A DNA stretch of 64,000 nt from Trichocoleus sp. FACHB-46 (GCF_014695385.1 NZ_JACJOD010000030.1:62001-126000), one strand, 5' to 3'. Positions 43,867 to 54,227 are shown, counted from the first letter of the stretch. Notes: generated by a model from the letters alone, not told the origin. Numbers and translations are program-made.

Positions 43867-46800
43867 TTAGACAAACGGATGACCTTCAACAGAAACTTGC
43901 AGGGTATAAGTTTGCCCAGGATTTGGTGGATTACCAAATAACTGACCACCAGAGAAGCCAGCTCCAGATTGGCTAACCCCCACAATGTAGACTTGGTTCG
44001 CAGTCAGGTTAGTTGCTTTGATGTAAGCATCGGCTCCAGAGGCACTACCAAGGCCACCATTACTGGTTGACGCATTGTCATTCTGTACTACTAAAGCTCC
44101 TGTCTGATCAAAGAGGAAGAGTTGCGTATCGATTGACCCTGTTGCTTTCACACCAAAGTCAATGTCCAGAATCGCGGTCGGACCTCCTGCTGTAAATGAG
44201 TAGTAATCAAATGTCCCATCTCCTGTAGCAGAGACAGTTGCGTGAGGAATCGTCGTCGAATTCTCGATATTGTTATCGGAACTCTTCGAGAAGATGAACG
44301 GGCTATCTAGATTGCGAGCTACCACAAGATTGACAGTACCCGTAGCAGTACCACCCTGAGGATCGCGAACGATGTAGCTAAAGCTATCGTTGCCATTGAA
44401 GCCTGACCTTGGTGTGTAATTGAACCCACCATTCCCACGAGTGATAGTGCCGTTCACAGGTGAGCTAGCGAGACCAACAATCCTCAAGCTGCTTTGTAGA
44501 TCATCATCATCAAAGTCATTAGCTAGGAGATTCGTATCGCTGAGCGTACGCGACGCACCTTCTCCCACTACAAAGTAGTCAGTACTCGTAATCGGCAAGT
44601 CATTCACAGGCGCGATCGCGACATTGACTGTAGCAGTCGCCGAGCCACCACGACCATCCGAGACCGTGTAGGTGAAGCTATCTGTGCCACTGAAGTTGGG
44701 ATTGGGATTGTAGTTAAAGGTGCCATCGCCGTTGTCAGTAACAGCGCCGTTGCTGCCCTGTGTAGAACCAGCGATCGTGAGGAAATCACCGTCTACATCC
44801 GTGTCGTTTGCCAATACGTTAACGGTGACAGCCGCATCCTCATTAGTCGTAACAGCATCGTTCACCGCGATCGGTAGATCGTTAACTGGGCTAATAGTGA
44901 TGTTGACCGTAGCCGCCGCAGTACCACCGTTGGCATCATTCACCACATAAGTGAAGCTATCAGAGCCGTTGGCATTGGCATTCGGAGTGTAAGTGAAACT
45001 GCCATTCCCTGCACTTGTGATACTCCCCTTACCAGGGTCAGTGAAGTTAATCACAATGAGCGAATCACCATCGGCATCAGTGTCATTAGTAAACACATTA
45101 AATGTCGCCGGGGTGTCCTCATTAGTGGTCACACTGTCGTTGCCCGCGAGCGGAGCGTCATTCACAGGATTAATCGTGACATTCACAGTACCGGTTGATG
45201 TGCCACCTCTGCCATCTGTAATGCTGTAGGTAAAGCTATCTGTACCGTTAGCATTGGGATTTGGTGTGTATGTAATGGTGCCGTTGTTATTGCGCACCAC
45301 ACCCCGACTAGCTGGACCAAAATTGAACAGCGTGATTGGGTCACCGTCAGCATCCGTGTCATTGGTAATGACATTGATCGTGCCAGAAGCATCCTCATTG
45401 ACGGTCAAGACATCGTTGACAGCCACTGGTAAATCGTTGACAGAGGCGATGTTGATCGTGACCGTTGCACTGGCAGAGCCACCATTGCCATCATCAACGA
45501 CGTAGGTGAAGCTGTCGCTGCCGTTAGCATTCGGGCTCGGCTGATAGCTGAAGGCGCCGTTGTTGAACGTCAATGCTCCCTTGGTGGTCTCCGTGAAGCT
45601 AATCACCGTTAGTGTATCCCCATCAGCATCCGTGTCATTGGCCAGGATATTGATAGGAGTAGCCGCAGCATCTTCATTGAGGCTGAGGGTGTCATTGCGA
45701 GCAATGGGAGCATCGTTAATCGAGTTAACCCCAACACTGACCGTGGCAGTGGCAGTGGCACCAGCAGCATCACGAACAGTGTAGGTGAAGCTGTCAGAGC
45801 CGTTGAAGTTGGTCAGCGGTTGGTAGGAGAAGTTGCCGTTGCCGAGGTTTCTCACCGTACCGCGACCCGCTTGAGTGAAGCTGAGGACGCTAAAGGTGCT
45901 GTCGGCATCCGTGTCATTGGCAATGACGTTGATGCTACCCGTCGTATCTTCGTCCAGCGTCAAGCTGTCGTTCACCGCGAGCGGAGCATCATTGAGGGAG
46001 CGAATGACGATGTTGACCGTGGCAGAAGCAGAGCCGCCTTGACCATCATCAACGATGTAGGTGAAGCTGTCGCTGCCGTTGGCATTCGGACTCGGCTGAT
46101 AGGTGAAGGTGCCGTTGGCGTTGTCGGTGAGCGTTCCTCGGGTGGCATCTGTGAAGCTGACGATGGTGAGGGGGTCGCGGTCTACATCGGTGTCATTGGC
46201 AATGACGTTGATGAGAATCGCTGCGTTGTCCTCGTTGATCGTCTGACTGTCATTGCGAGCAATGGGAGCATCGTTAATCGAGTTGACTCCGACACTGACC
46301 GTGGCCGTGGCAGTGGCACCAGCAGCATCACGAACGGTGTAGGTGAAGCTGTCAGAACCGTTGAAGTTGGTCAGCGGTTGGTAGGAGAAGTTACCGTTGC
46401 CGAGGTTCCTCACCGTACCGCGACCCGCTTGAGTGAAGCTGAGGACGCTAAAGGTGCTGTCAGCATCCGTGTCATTGGCAATGACGTTGATGCTACCCGT
46501 CGTATCCTCGTCCAGCGTCAAGCTGTCGTTCACCGCGAGCGGAGCGTCATTGAGGGAGCGAATGACGATGTTGACCGTGGCAGAAGCAGAGCCGCCTTGA
46601 CCATCATCAACGATGTAGGTGAAGCTGTCGCTGCCGTTGGCATTCGGACTCGGCTGATAGGTGAAGGTGCCGTTGGCGTTGTCGGTGAGCGTTCCTCGGG
46701 TGGCATCTGTGAAGCTGACGATGGTGAGGGGGTCGCGGTCTACATCGGTGTCATTGGCAATGACGTTGATGAGAATCGCTGCGTTGTCCTCGTTGATCGT

Positions 46801-49800
46801 CTGACTGTCATTGCGAGCAATGGGAGCATCGTTAATCGAGTTGACTCCGACACTGACCGTGGCCGTGGCAGTGGCACCAGCAGCATCACGAACGGTGTAG
46901 GTGAAGCTGTCAGAACCGTTGAAGTTGGTCAGCGGTTGGTAGGAGAAGTTACCGTTGCCGAGGTTCCTCACCGTACCGCGACCCGCTTGAGTGAAGCTGA
47001 GGACGCTAAAGGTGCTGTCAGCATCCGTGTCATTGGCAATGACGTTGATTCTGCCTAGGGTGTCTTCGTCTAGGGTTAGCTCATCATTGACGGCCAGAGG
47101 AGCGTCATTGAGGGAACGAATGACGATGTTGACCGTGGCACTCGCAGAGCCACCTTGCCCATCATCGATGACGTAGGTAAAGCTGTCAGAGCCGTTAGCA
47201 TTGGGATTCGGCTGGTAGCTGAAGGTACCATTGTCGACGAGTAGCGTCCCCTTGGTGGTCTCTGTGAAATTAATCACAGTCAGCGCGTCCCCATCAGCAT
47301 CGGTGTCATTGACCAGGATGTTGATAGGAGTAGCCGCAGCGTCTTCGTTAATCGTCAGGGTGTCATTGCGGGCAATGGGAGCATCGTTAACCGAGTCGAC
47401 AGTGACATTCACTGTGCTTGTGGCAGTAGCGCCTCTGCTATCACGAATGGTGTAGGTGAAGCTGTCAGAGCCGTTGAAGTTAGTCAGTGGTTGGTAGGAG
47501 AAGTTACCATTGCCGAGGTTTCTCACCGTGCCACGGCCCGCTTGAGTAAAGGTGAGAACACCAAATGTATCGTTATCAACGTCGCTATCATTAGCTAGGA
47601 CGTTGATGGTGCCTAGGGTGTCTTCGTTGGTAACTAGGTCATCACTAATGGCTGTTGGAGCGTCATTGCCAGGCCGAATGGTGAGATTGACAGTTGCTGT
47701 GGCTGTGCCTCCGCGACCATCATCAATGACATAGGTGAAGCTATCAGAGCCATTGAAGTTTTCATTGGCTTGATAAGTGAAGGTGCCATCAGCATTGGGT
47801 GTCAGGGTACCATTGGCAACTTCAGTAAACTCAGCTACATTGAGCGGATCACGTTCAAGGTCAGTGTCGTTAGCTATCACATTAAAGGTGAACGCTGTGT
47901 CTTCATTACCTGTGAACCTGTCATTTCTAGCAACTGGTGCGTCGTTGACGTCCTCTACGGTAATGTTAACGGTGGCTAGAGCGGTGCCGCCTCTGCCGTC
48001 ATTGACTCGGTAGGTAAAGCTATCGCTGCCGAAGAAGTTGAGCCTTGGTGTGTAAGTAAAGACGCCGTTGTTGTTGTTGACAACGCTACCATTTCTAGGA
48101 TTAGTCCCTACAGAGAATGCTAGTGAGTCACCATCGACATCGCTGGCATTATCTAGCAGGTTAATGGCGATCGCGGTTTCTTCACCGGTGCTGACATCTT
48201 CATTCGTTGCGACAGGCCGATCATTAACAGGTGTGACTGTTAGCAGAACCGTCGCTTCAGCTGTACCCCCTTTAAGATCATCAACTACATAAGTGAAGCT
48301 GTCAGTGCCGCTAAAGTTAGTAGTTGGTGTGTACGAGAACGTGCCATTACCGTTATTAACAACAGTGCCGTTAGTTGGGTCAGTGTTGCTTGACACGGAG
48401 AGGGGGTCACGATCAACGTCAGTGTCGTTGGCTAATACATTTGGAATCGTGACGCTGCCTGGGTCTTCGGTAGTTGTAAAGCTATCGTTGCGGCCTACTG
48501 GTATGTCATTGACGTTAGCAACAGTAATTGAAACTGTAGAAGTGGCCGTTCCTCCCCTACCGTCGTTAACTGTGTAGGCGAAGCTATCACTGCCAGAGAA
48601 GTTAACATTTGGTGTGTAGTTAAAAGTTCCATCACCGTTGTTGGTAACCGCTCCATTTCTAGGATTGGTTGCAGTAGCAAACGTGAGAACATCCCCATCA
48701 ACATCACTGGCATTATCAGTGAGGTCAATTGTGATTGCTTCTTCCTCATTCGTGGTAACTGCATCAGGCGTTGCTGTAGGCCGATCATTAATTGGGTTGA
48801 CCGTCATGATGACCGTAGCTGAACTGATGGCACCGCTTGGATCAGCAACGGTATAGGTAAAGCTATCTGTCCCACTAAAGTCAGTGGGAGCCTGGTAAGT
48901 GAAGCTGCCATTGTTATTGACAACGACAGTTCCACCTTGGGCGCTGTTAGTGTCAGAAACGCTAACAATCAGGCGATCGCCATCAATATCAGTGTCGTTT
49001 CTTAGTACCCCATTCGTAGCAGTGATCGAGAGCCGAGTGTCTTCATTAACGGTGTAGGCGTCATCCCGCGCTGTAGGAGCATCGTTAACGGGCCCGATCG
49101 TAAGATTGACAACGCCGTTTGCAGTACCACCTCGACCATCACTAATCGTGTAGGTAAAGCTATCTGTTCCACTGATGTTGGTGTTTGGTGTGTAGAGATA
49201 GGTGCCATCTCCTTGATCTACCAGTGAGCCCCGGCCTGGTTGAGCAAAGCTGGTAATAAACGGGATGTCCCCGTCTGGATCAGAATCATTACCGAGCAAC
49301 GTCGGATCAATCGTGATCAGAGTTTGAGTGTCTTCATTGACAGCGATCGCATCGTTGCCCGCAATGGGAGCATCATTAGTCGAATTGACAACAATGTTAA
49401 CCGTTGCGCTAGCTGTGCCGCCGTTAGCGTTATCTCTAATTGTGTAGGTAAAGCTATCACTACCGTTAAAGTTGGCATTAGGCGTGTATGTGAAGGTGCC
49501 AGCGCCATTACGGCTTAGACTGCCTTGGGTAGGTTGGCTAAACGTATTGATGCTAAACGGATCGCCGTCACCATCATTGTCATTCGCCGTAAGAAGATTA
49601 CTGCCAAAACTGAGTTGTGCATCCTCATTAGTTGTGATCGCATCGTTATTAGCAACCAGAGGATCTTGAACAGAGTTGACGATGATGCGAACAGTCGTTG
49701 AAGCTACGCCACCATTGCCATCACTGATGGTGTAGCTGAAGCTATCGGAGCCATTGAAGTTAGCCCTGGGCGTATAAACAAACGTGCCATCACCTGTACT

Positions 49801-52266
49801 AGTCAGTGATCCGTTGGTTGGCTGCGTGTTGCTAAGCAGCGTAATCAGGTCACCCTCAGTATCAGTGTCATTGGCAAGTACGTTGAAGCTAGCGCTAGCC
49901 GTATCTTCATCCGTCGTGACACTATCAGCATTAGCAACCGGAGGTCCATCGTTAACTGAATTAATGGTCAGATTAACGACTCCCAAGGCAGTACCACCGT
50001 TGCCGTCGCTGACAACGTAGGTAAAGCTATCCGTGCCGTTGACATTGGCGTTCGGTGTGTAGGTAAAGGTGCCGTTATTGTTGGTTAACGAACCCCTAGA
50101 GGGCAAACCTACGCTCGTAATGGAAAGAAGATCACCTGGATCTGGATCGCTGTCATTATTTAAAAGAGCCGCACCGCTGATCAGAACTGCTGTGTCTTCG
50201 TTCGTGGTAAAGGCGTCACTAACAGGTACGGGAGGTCCATCATTAACTGGAGCAACTGTAAGGTTGACTGTGGCAGAAGTATTACCACCTTTGCCGTCGG
50301 TGATGGTGTAACTAAAGCTATCTGTACCACTGTAATTGGGGCTAGGCGTATAGGTCAGGAATCCATTGCCGTTGTCAACAACTCGACCATTCCCTGCTTG
50401 CGAAAATCCAGTAATGATCTTGGGATCTCCATCGGCATCGGAATCATTCGCTAATAAATTAGCAGTGCTAATGGCGAATGCCGTATCTTCAGTCGCACTA
50501 ACAGCATCATTGGTTGCTACAGGGACGTCGTTAATGGAATTAACGATTAGCCTAACGGTGGCGGTTGCACTGCCACCTGCACTATCCTGAATCCTGTAAG
50601 TAAAGCTATCGGTGCCGTTAAAGTTAGGTCCAGGGTTGTAAGTGAAGGTTCCATCCCCATTGCCAACGACGCTGCCTCGGCTAGGTTGAGTAAAGCCGTT
50701 TAGGAAGATTTGATCGCCATCTGGATCAGTATCATTCCTGGTTAAGTCAGTAAACCTGAATGGGAATGGTGTGTCTTCATTCGTGGTAAACGCGTCGTCA
50801 CCAGCGATCGGTGCGTCTTGAATTGAGTTGACAGTAATGTTGACTGTTGCAGTCGCTGTGCCTGTGCGCCCATCGCTAACGACATAAGTAAAGCTATCAT
50901 TACCGCTAGTATTAGCGTTTGGTGTGTAAGTTAAGGTGCCGTTGCTGTTGGTAACACTACCTTTGCTAGGTTGACCAAAACTAACCAGGGTCAGTGGATT
51001 ACCATCTGGGTCACTGTCATTGGCCAAGGGATTGACTGTGCCCGGCGTATCTTCGTTGATCGTCAGCGCATCATTGTTCGCGACTGGGTCTAGGTTAACT
51101 AAGTTAACGGTTAAGTTAACGGTGGCAGTGGCGGTTCCTCCTTTCCCATCACTAACGAGATAGGTAAAGCTATCAGTACCAAAAAATCTTGCTGTAGGGT
51201 TGTAAGTAAAAGCACCATTGTTACTAGTGATCGTGCCGTTAGTAGGCTGACGACCGACCCCTGTTACTAAGAGAGTATCCCCATCCCCATCACTGTCATT
51301 GATGAGTAAGTTAGCAAAGCTAAGAATAAGAGGTGTATCTTCATTCCCTGTGGCAGTATCGTTTCCAGCAGTAGGAACATCATTGACTGGATTGACTGTG
51401 AGGGTGACTGTACTGCTCGCTACTCCACCAAAACCATCACTAACCGTGTAGGTAAAGAAATCAGTGCCGCTGAAGTTGGGGCTAGGAGTGTAGGTAAATG
51501 TGCCATCTCGGTTGTCAACCAATGTCCCATTAGCAGGGAGCGTGAAACCTGCGATCGCAAGTGCGTCTCCATCGCGATCGCCATCGTTTGCTACCAGGAT
51601 AGGCGTGATCGTGACACTATCTTCGTTTGCAGTAAAACTATCCCCATTAGCAACTGGCGGCGTATTAATAGCAGCGCGACCTTCTCGCCGACCAAATAGG
51701 ATGTAATGCCGGAAACCACTCTCAAAAAATCCACTTGTAACCGCATTGGCTACATCTGTGTTGTGGGCTAAATAGAACTGCTCGTTGTAGAGAAGACTAG
51801 GATCGCGGGTTCCAACTGTATCAGTCTCGAACTGACCGAAGCGAACAAAATGTTCGTATCCACTACTGAATTGCCCGCCTTGAACCCCTGAGGTGACATC
51901 TGTGTTATTGGCTTGGTAGAAAGCCTCATTAAATATAGGGCTGGGAGAGCGCGAGGAGGGAGCTTCTACTGATCCAGGATTTTGGCCCAACTCAGATTGC
52001 CCAAACTGAATGAAGTGCTGAAACCCACTCCTAAACACTCCTGCTTGGACAGCTGCTGCAATATCTGGATTGTTGGTCAGATAATGACGTTCGTCATAGA
52101 GAGGACTAGGAGCACGACTAGGGCTGCTACTTAACTCAAACTGGCCAAACTGAATGAAGTGCTCAAAACCACTGCTAAAAAATCCTTGGCGAACGGCTTC
52201 TGCGACATCTGGATTGTTGAAGAGGTAATAACTCTCCTCGAACAGGTCGCTGATACTCAGGGTCAT
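43867..52266 (-). CDS. Giant surface/secreted protein: NPDV repeats, 26 cadherin-like (tandem-95) repeats, PPC-like C-terminus
   Basis: A 2799-residue paralogue of the protein downstream. Residues 1-205 are four NPDV modules (DLFEESYYLFNNPDVAEAV, HFIQFGQFE and so on). Residues about 206-2650 hold 26 repeats with NEDT, NDTDADGD and NGSDSFTYxVxDGxGG motifs, which carry many Asp residues for Ca2+. The C-terminal 145 residues again look like a PPC domain (IPHATVSATGDGTFDYYSF). No signal peptide or cell-wall anchor motif was found. Repeats 17-22 come from recent duplication of a two-repeat cassette. It is divergent from ftsX and shares the start region AAATTGCATG with its paralogue. The length of 8.4 kb without a frameshift argues that it is maintained by selection. 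Confidence 0.88.
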   Translation of the reverse strand: MTLSISDLFEESYYLFNNPDVAEAVRQGFFSSGFEHFIQFGQFELSSSPSRAPSPLYDERHYLTNNPDIAAAVQAGVFRSGFQHFIQFGQSELGQNPGSVEAPSSRSPSPIFNEAFYQANNTDVTSGVQGGQFSSGYEHFVRFGQFETDTVGTRDPSLLYNEQFYLAHNTDVANAVTSGFFESGFRHYILFGRREGRAAINTPPVANGDSFTANEDSVTITPILVANDGDRDGDALAIAGFTLPANGTLVDNRDGTFTYTPSPNFSGTDFFTYTVSDGFGGVASSTVTLTVNPVNDVPTAGNDTATGNEDTPLILSFANLLINDSDGDGDTLLVTGVGRQPTNGTITSNNGAFTYNPTARFFGTDSFTYLVSDGKGGTATATVNLTVNLVNLDPVANNDALTINEDTPGTVNPLANDSDPDGNPLTLVSFGQPSKGSVTNSNGTLTYTPNANTSGNDSFTYVVSDGRTGTATATVNITVNSIQDAPIAGDDAFTTNEDTPFPFRFTDLTRNDTDPDGDQIFLNGFTQPSRGSVVGNGDGTFTYNPGPNFNGTDSFTYRIQDSAGGSATATVRLIVNSINDVPVATNDAVSATEDTAFAISTANLLANDSDADGDPKIITGFSQAGNGRVVDNGNGFLTYTPSPNYSGTDSFSYTITDGKGGNTSATVNLTVAPVNDGPPVPVSDAFTTNEDTAVLISGAALLNNDSDPDPGDLLSITSVGLPSRGSLTNNNGTFTYTPNANVNGTDSFTYVVSDGNGGTALGVVNLTINSVNDGPPVANADSVTTDEDTASASFNVLANDTDTEGDLITLLSNTQPTNGSLTSTGDGTFVYTPRANFNGSDSFSYTISDGNGGVASTTVRIIVNSVQDPLVANNDAITTNEDAQLSFGSNLLTANDNDGDGDPFSINTFSQPTQGSLSRNGAGTFTYTPNANFNGSDSFTYTIRDNANGGTASATVNIVVNSTNDAPIAGNDAIAVNEDTQTLITIDPTLLGNDSDPDGDIPFITSFAQPGRGSLVDQGDGTYLYTPNTNISGTDSFTYTISDGRGGTANGVVNLTIGPVNDAPTARDDAYTVNEDTRLSITATNGVLRNDTDIDGDRLIVSVSDTNSAQGGTVVVNNNGSFTYQAPTDFSGTDSFTYTVADPSGAISSATVIMTVNPINDRPTATPDAVTTNEEEAITIDLTDNASDVDGDVLTFATATNPRNGAVTNNGDGTFNYTPNVNFSGSDSFAYTVNDGRGGTATSTVSITVANVNDIPVGRNDSFTTTEDPGSVTIPNVLANDTDVDRDPLSVSSNTDPTNGTVVNNGNGTFSYTPTTNFSGTDSFTYVVDDLKGGTAEATVLLTVTPVNDRPVATNEDVSTGEETAIAINLLDNASDVDGDSLAFSVGTNPRNGSVVNNNNGVFTYTPRLNFFGSDSFTYRVNDGRGGTALATVNITVEDVNDAPVARNDRFTGNEDTAFTFNVIANDTDLERDPLNVAEFTEVANGTLTPNADGTFTYQANENFNGSDSFTYVIDDGRGGTATATVNLTIRPGNDAPTAISDDLVTNEDTLGTINVLANDSDVDNDTFGVLTFTQAGRGTVRNLGNGNFSYQPLTNFNGSDSFTYTIRDSRGATATSTVNVTVDSVNDAPIARNDTLTINEDAAATPINILVNDTDADGDALTVINFTETTKGTLLVDNGTFSYQPNPNANGSDSFTYVIDDGQGGSASATVNIVIRSLNDAPLAVNDELTLDEDTLGRINVIANDTDADSTFSVLSFTQAGRGTVRNLGNGNFSYQPLTNFNGSDSFTYTVRDAAGATATATVSVGVNSINDAPIARNDSQTINEDNAAILINVIANDTDVDRDPLTIVSFTDATRGTLTDNANGTFTYQPSPNANGSDSFTYIVDDGQGGSASATVNIVIRSLNDAPLAVNDSLTLDEDTTGSINVIANDTDADSTFSVLSFTQAGRGTVRNLGNGNFSYQPLTNFNGSDSFTYTVRDAAGATATATVSVGVNSINDAPIARNDSQTINEDNAAILINVIANDTDVDRDPLTIVSFTDATRGTLTDNANGTFTYQPSPNANGSDSFTYIVDDGQGGSASATVNIVIRSLNDAPLAVNDSLTLDEDTTGSINVIANDTDADSTFSVLSFTQAGRGTVRNLGNGNFSYQPLTNFNGSDSFTYTVRDAAGATATATVSVGVNSINDAPIARNDTLSLNEDAAATPINILANDTDADGDTLTVISFTETTKGALTFNNGAFSYQPSPNANGSDSFTYVVDDGNGGSASATVTINIASVNDLPVAVNDVLTVNEDASGTINVITNDTDADGDPITLFNFGPASRGVVRNNNGTITYTPNPNANGTDSFTYSITDGRGGTSTGTVNVTINPVNDAPLAGNDSVTTNEDTPATFNVFTNDTDADGDSLIVINFTDPGKGSITSAGNGSFTYTPNANANGSDSFTYVVNDANGGTAAATVNITISPVNDLPIAVNDAVTTNEDAAVTVNVLANDTDVDGDFLTIAGSTQGSNGAVTDNGDGTFNYNPNPNFSGTDSFTYTVSDGRGGSATATVNVAIAPVNDLPITSTDYFVVGEGASRTLSDTNLLANDFDDDDLQSSLRIVGLASSPVNGTITRGNGGFNYTPRSGFNGNDSFSYIVRDPQGGTATGTVNLVVARNLDSPFIFSKSSDNNIENSTTIPHATVSATGDGTFDYYSFTAGGPTAILDIDFGVKATGSIDTQLFLFDQTGALVVQNDNASTSNGGLGSASGADAYIKATNLTANQVYIVGVSQSGAGFSGGQLFGNPPNPGQTYTLQVSVEGHPFV
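45690..47040 (-). repeat. Recently duplicated 558-bp two-repeat cassette
   Basis: The DNA at 45890-46447 and 46448-47005 is nearly identical, with a period of exactly 558 bp (186 codons, two cadherin-like units). Similarity extends left to about 45690 and right to about 47040. It encodes the alternating units LAVNDSLTLDEDTTG and IARNDSQTINEDNAA. Confidence 0.9.
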
Positions 52267-52308
52267 GCAATTTACCTACTACTGAAGCGCGAAGTTAAGA
52301 TGAAGAGC
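52267..52308 (-). promoter_or_regulatory. Leader shared by both giant genes
   Basis: Reading on the minus strand, the segment ends GTAGTAGGTAAATTGC just before the ATG and matches the leader of the smaller giant gene at 43672-43712 with few changes and a TAG repeat difference. A weak AGTAGG-type ribosome binding site is present. Promoter elements must lie within 52267-52445, shared with the divergent ftsX. Confidence 0.6.
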
Positions 52309-52445
52309 TGAAATACAAACAAAACTGAAAATTTTTAAAGAGGCACCAATATGAATCAGGATGGACAGAATTGGTGTCAGAATTAACACTGTGACGATCT
52401 AAAAATTATTTCGAATTGTCAGTAACTCCAAAGGCGTAGGGAAAT

Positions 52446-53348
52446 GTGTTTCGATTTCTAACGAAGTTGGACTATTTATTGCGAGAGACACTGCTTGGCC
52501 TTCGTCGGGGAGGGTGGATGAACTGGGCTGCGGTCAGCACTGTAACTGTGTTGCTCTTCCTGTTTGGCATTAGCTTACAAGCTTCTTGGCAACTGGAAGG
52601 CCTGTTGGGTCAGTTTGGTAGCCAGTTAGAGGTGTCGGTTTACCTGAATACAGGGGTGGAGGCAACAACACTGGAACCTATTGTGGAAGCACTGCCAGAA
52701 GTAATTGCTGTAAAAGCAATTACTAAAGAGGAGGCTTGGGCCGCGTTAGTCAAAGAAATGGGAATCTCAGACATTGCGGGCGCAACGCAGCAGTTAAACG
52801 GCAATCCCCTTGTAGATGAACTCAAGGTGAAAGCCCGCACCTCTGAGGGCGTACCAACTTTAGCCGAGCAATTGAGAAAATTGCAAGGTGTTGAAGAAGT
52901 TCGATACGTGGATGAAGCCGTTAAGCGTATTGCTCAACTCAATCAGGGATTGAATTGGATTAGCTTCACGATTACAAGCGTATTAACACTGACTGCGATC
53001 GCCGTAATTACAACCACGATCCGCCTAATTGTGATGGCAAGGCGCCGGGAGATCGAAATCATGCAGTTGGTGGGAGCCACTACAGCCTGGATTTATCTAC
53101 CCTTTATCTTGCAAGGGATTACTTTTGGCATTGCTGGTGCAGTTGTGGCTTGGGGTTTGATTAGCGCTGTCCAGCATTTCCTCGGAAACCTGTTAGCACA
53201 ACAACCCGACCTGATCCAGTTTCTAACAGATGGCGTACAACTCAGCCCTATTAAGCTGCTCTTATTGCCGTTAGTCCTCCTCAGCTTCGGCGGGTTAGTC
53301 GGTCTCATGGGTAGTTTATTTGCGGTGCGTCGCTTTGCCGTTCGCTAA
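52446..53348 (+). CDS. ftsX: Cell-division ABC-type membrane protein FtsX
   Basis: A 300-residue protein with the FtsX layout: N-terminal cytoplasmic stretch, helix 1 (MNWAAVSTVTVLLFLFGISL), an extracytoplasmic domain (QLEVSVYLNTGVEATTLEP), then three C-terminal helices of the FtsX/MacB permease fold, with the ARRREIEIMQLVGATTAWIY block. FtsEX transmits signals to cell-wall hydrolases during division. ftsE is not adjacent, as is common in cyanobacteria. The start is a GTG at 52446 with TAGGGA just upstream. The DUF3598 gene follows almost directly. Confidence 0.9.
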   Translation: MFRFLTKLDYLLRETLLGLRRGGWMNWAAVSTVTVLLFLFGISLQASWQLEGLLGQFGSQLEVSVYLNTGVEATTLEPIVEALPEVIAVKAITKEEAWAALVKEMGISDIAGATQQLNGNPLVDELKVKARTSEGVPTLAEQLRKLQGVEEVRYVDEAVKRIAQLNQGLNWISFTITSVLTLTAIAVITTTIRLIVMARRREIEIMQLVGATTAWIYLPFILQGITFGIAGAVVAWGLISAVQHFLGNLLAQQPDLIQFLTDGVQLSPIKLLLLPLVLLSFGGLVGLMGSLFAVRRFAVR

Positions 53349-53356
53349 GGGTGAAG

Positions 53357-54217
53357 ATGAAGTCTCAGTGGGAGTGCTTGCTAGAAAATCTAGGGGAGTG
53401 GCAGGGATCATTTATCCAGCTTGGGTCTGACGGAGAAGTCTTAGCGAATACGCCTACCCTGGTTGCCTTTGAAGGGATTAATGATAATCAAACGATGCGG
53501 CAATTGGTGCGCCGCTTTCTGCCAAGTCAAGACGCTTCTGGAAAGCCAGAAATCCAGGACAAGATTTTAGAATACAGCTCTCTTAACCGTGGGACTCTCT
53601 TCTTTGAAAATGGTGCTTTCTCGCAAGGCTCCATGCAGTTCGGGCCGTTTGCTGACTTTGGTGCCGAGTTAGGTCTAATTGCTGGAGACCGACGATTACG
53701 TTTGGTGCAGTTATTTAACCGAGATGGAAATTTCCACCAGTTGACCCTGATTCGAGAAACCCGAACTGGAACGGAAGTGTTTGAGCGGCCTCTGCTACGG
53801 TTGCCTGACTTGTTGGGGGAATGGCAGGGAGAGGCTGTAACCATTTATCCGGATTGGCGATCGCCTGATACCTATCCCACTCGCTTAAAGCTGCATCAAG
53901 AGAGTCCTGAGCGACTAGTACAGCAATTAACTTTTGGAATAGGGAATGCAGCTCGGACCATCACTTCAACAGCAAGGATTGATGGGTCTATCCTTCATTT
54001 TGACCAAAGTGCTCAGGCAGTACGGGTTTTGTTGTTACCCAATGGGGCTTCTTCTAATTGTCCTCAGCATCTGAAAGTAGGGCAGCCGTTTGTCCTAGAG
54101 GTTGGCTGGTTAATTGAGCCTGATTTGCGTCAACGCATGGTCCGCCGCTACGATGCCCAGGGAGGTTGGAGCAGCCTCACCCTAGTGACCGAGCAGAAAA
54201 TTTTGGCTGCCAACTGA
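53357..54217 (+). CDS. DUF3598 family, lipocalin-like protein
   Basis: A 286-residue soluble protein made of two related lipocalin-like halves: the first starts WECLLENLGEWQGSFIQL and the second LPDLLGEWQGEAVTIYPDW, both with LGEWQG. RRFLPSQ and RRYDAQGGW are further typical parts. DUF3598 proteins are found in cyanobacteria and plants; a role in binding hydrophobic ligands is plausible but unproven. It starts within 9 bp of the ftsX stop (ATG 53357; GTG 53351 also possible), so the two are surely co-transcribed. Confidence 0.78.
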   Translation: MKSQWECLLENLGEWQGSFIQLGSDGEVLANTPTLVAFEGINDNQTMRQLVRRFLPSQDASGKPEIQDKILEYSSLNRGTLFFENGAFSQGSMQFGPFADFGAELGLIAGDRRLRLVQLFNRDGNFHQLTLIRETRTGTEVFERPLLRLPDLLGEWQGEAVTIYPDWRSPDTYPTRLKLHQESPERLVQQLTFGIGNAARTITSTARIDGSILHFDQSAQAVRVLLLPNGASSNCPQHLKVGQPFVLEVGWLIEPDLRQRMVRRYDAQGGWSSLTLVTEQKILAAN

Positions 54218-54227
54218 GTTACCTGAA

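Noticed and set aside
45820-47058. 412-codon open frame on the plus strand
   Set aside because: It is antisense to the giant repeat gene. It stays open only because the repeated codons avoid stops in that frame, and its translation is itself periodic.
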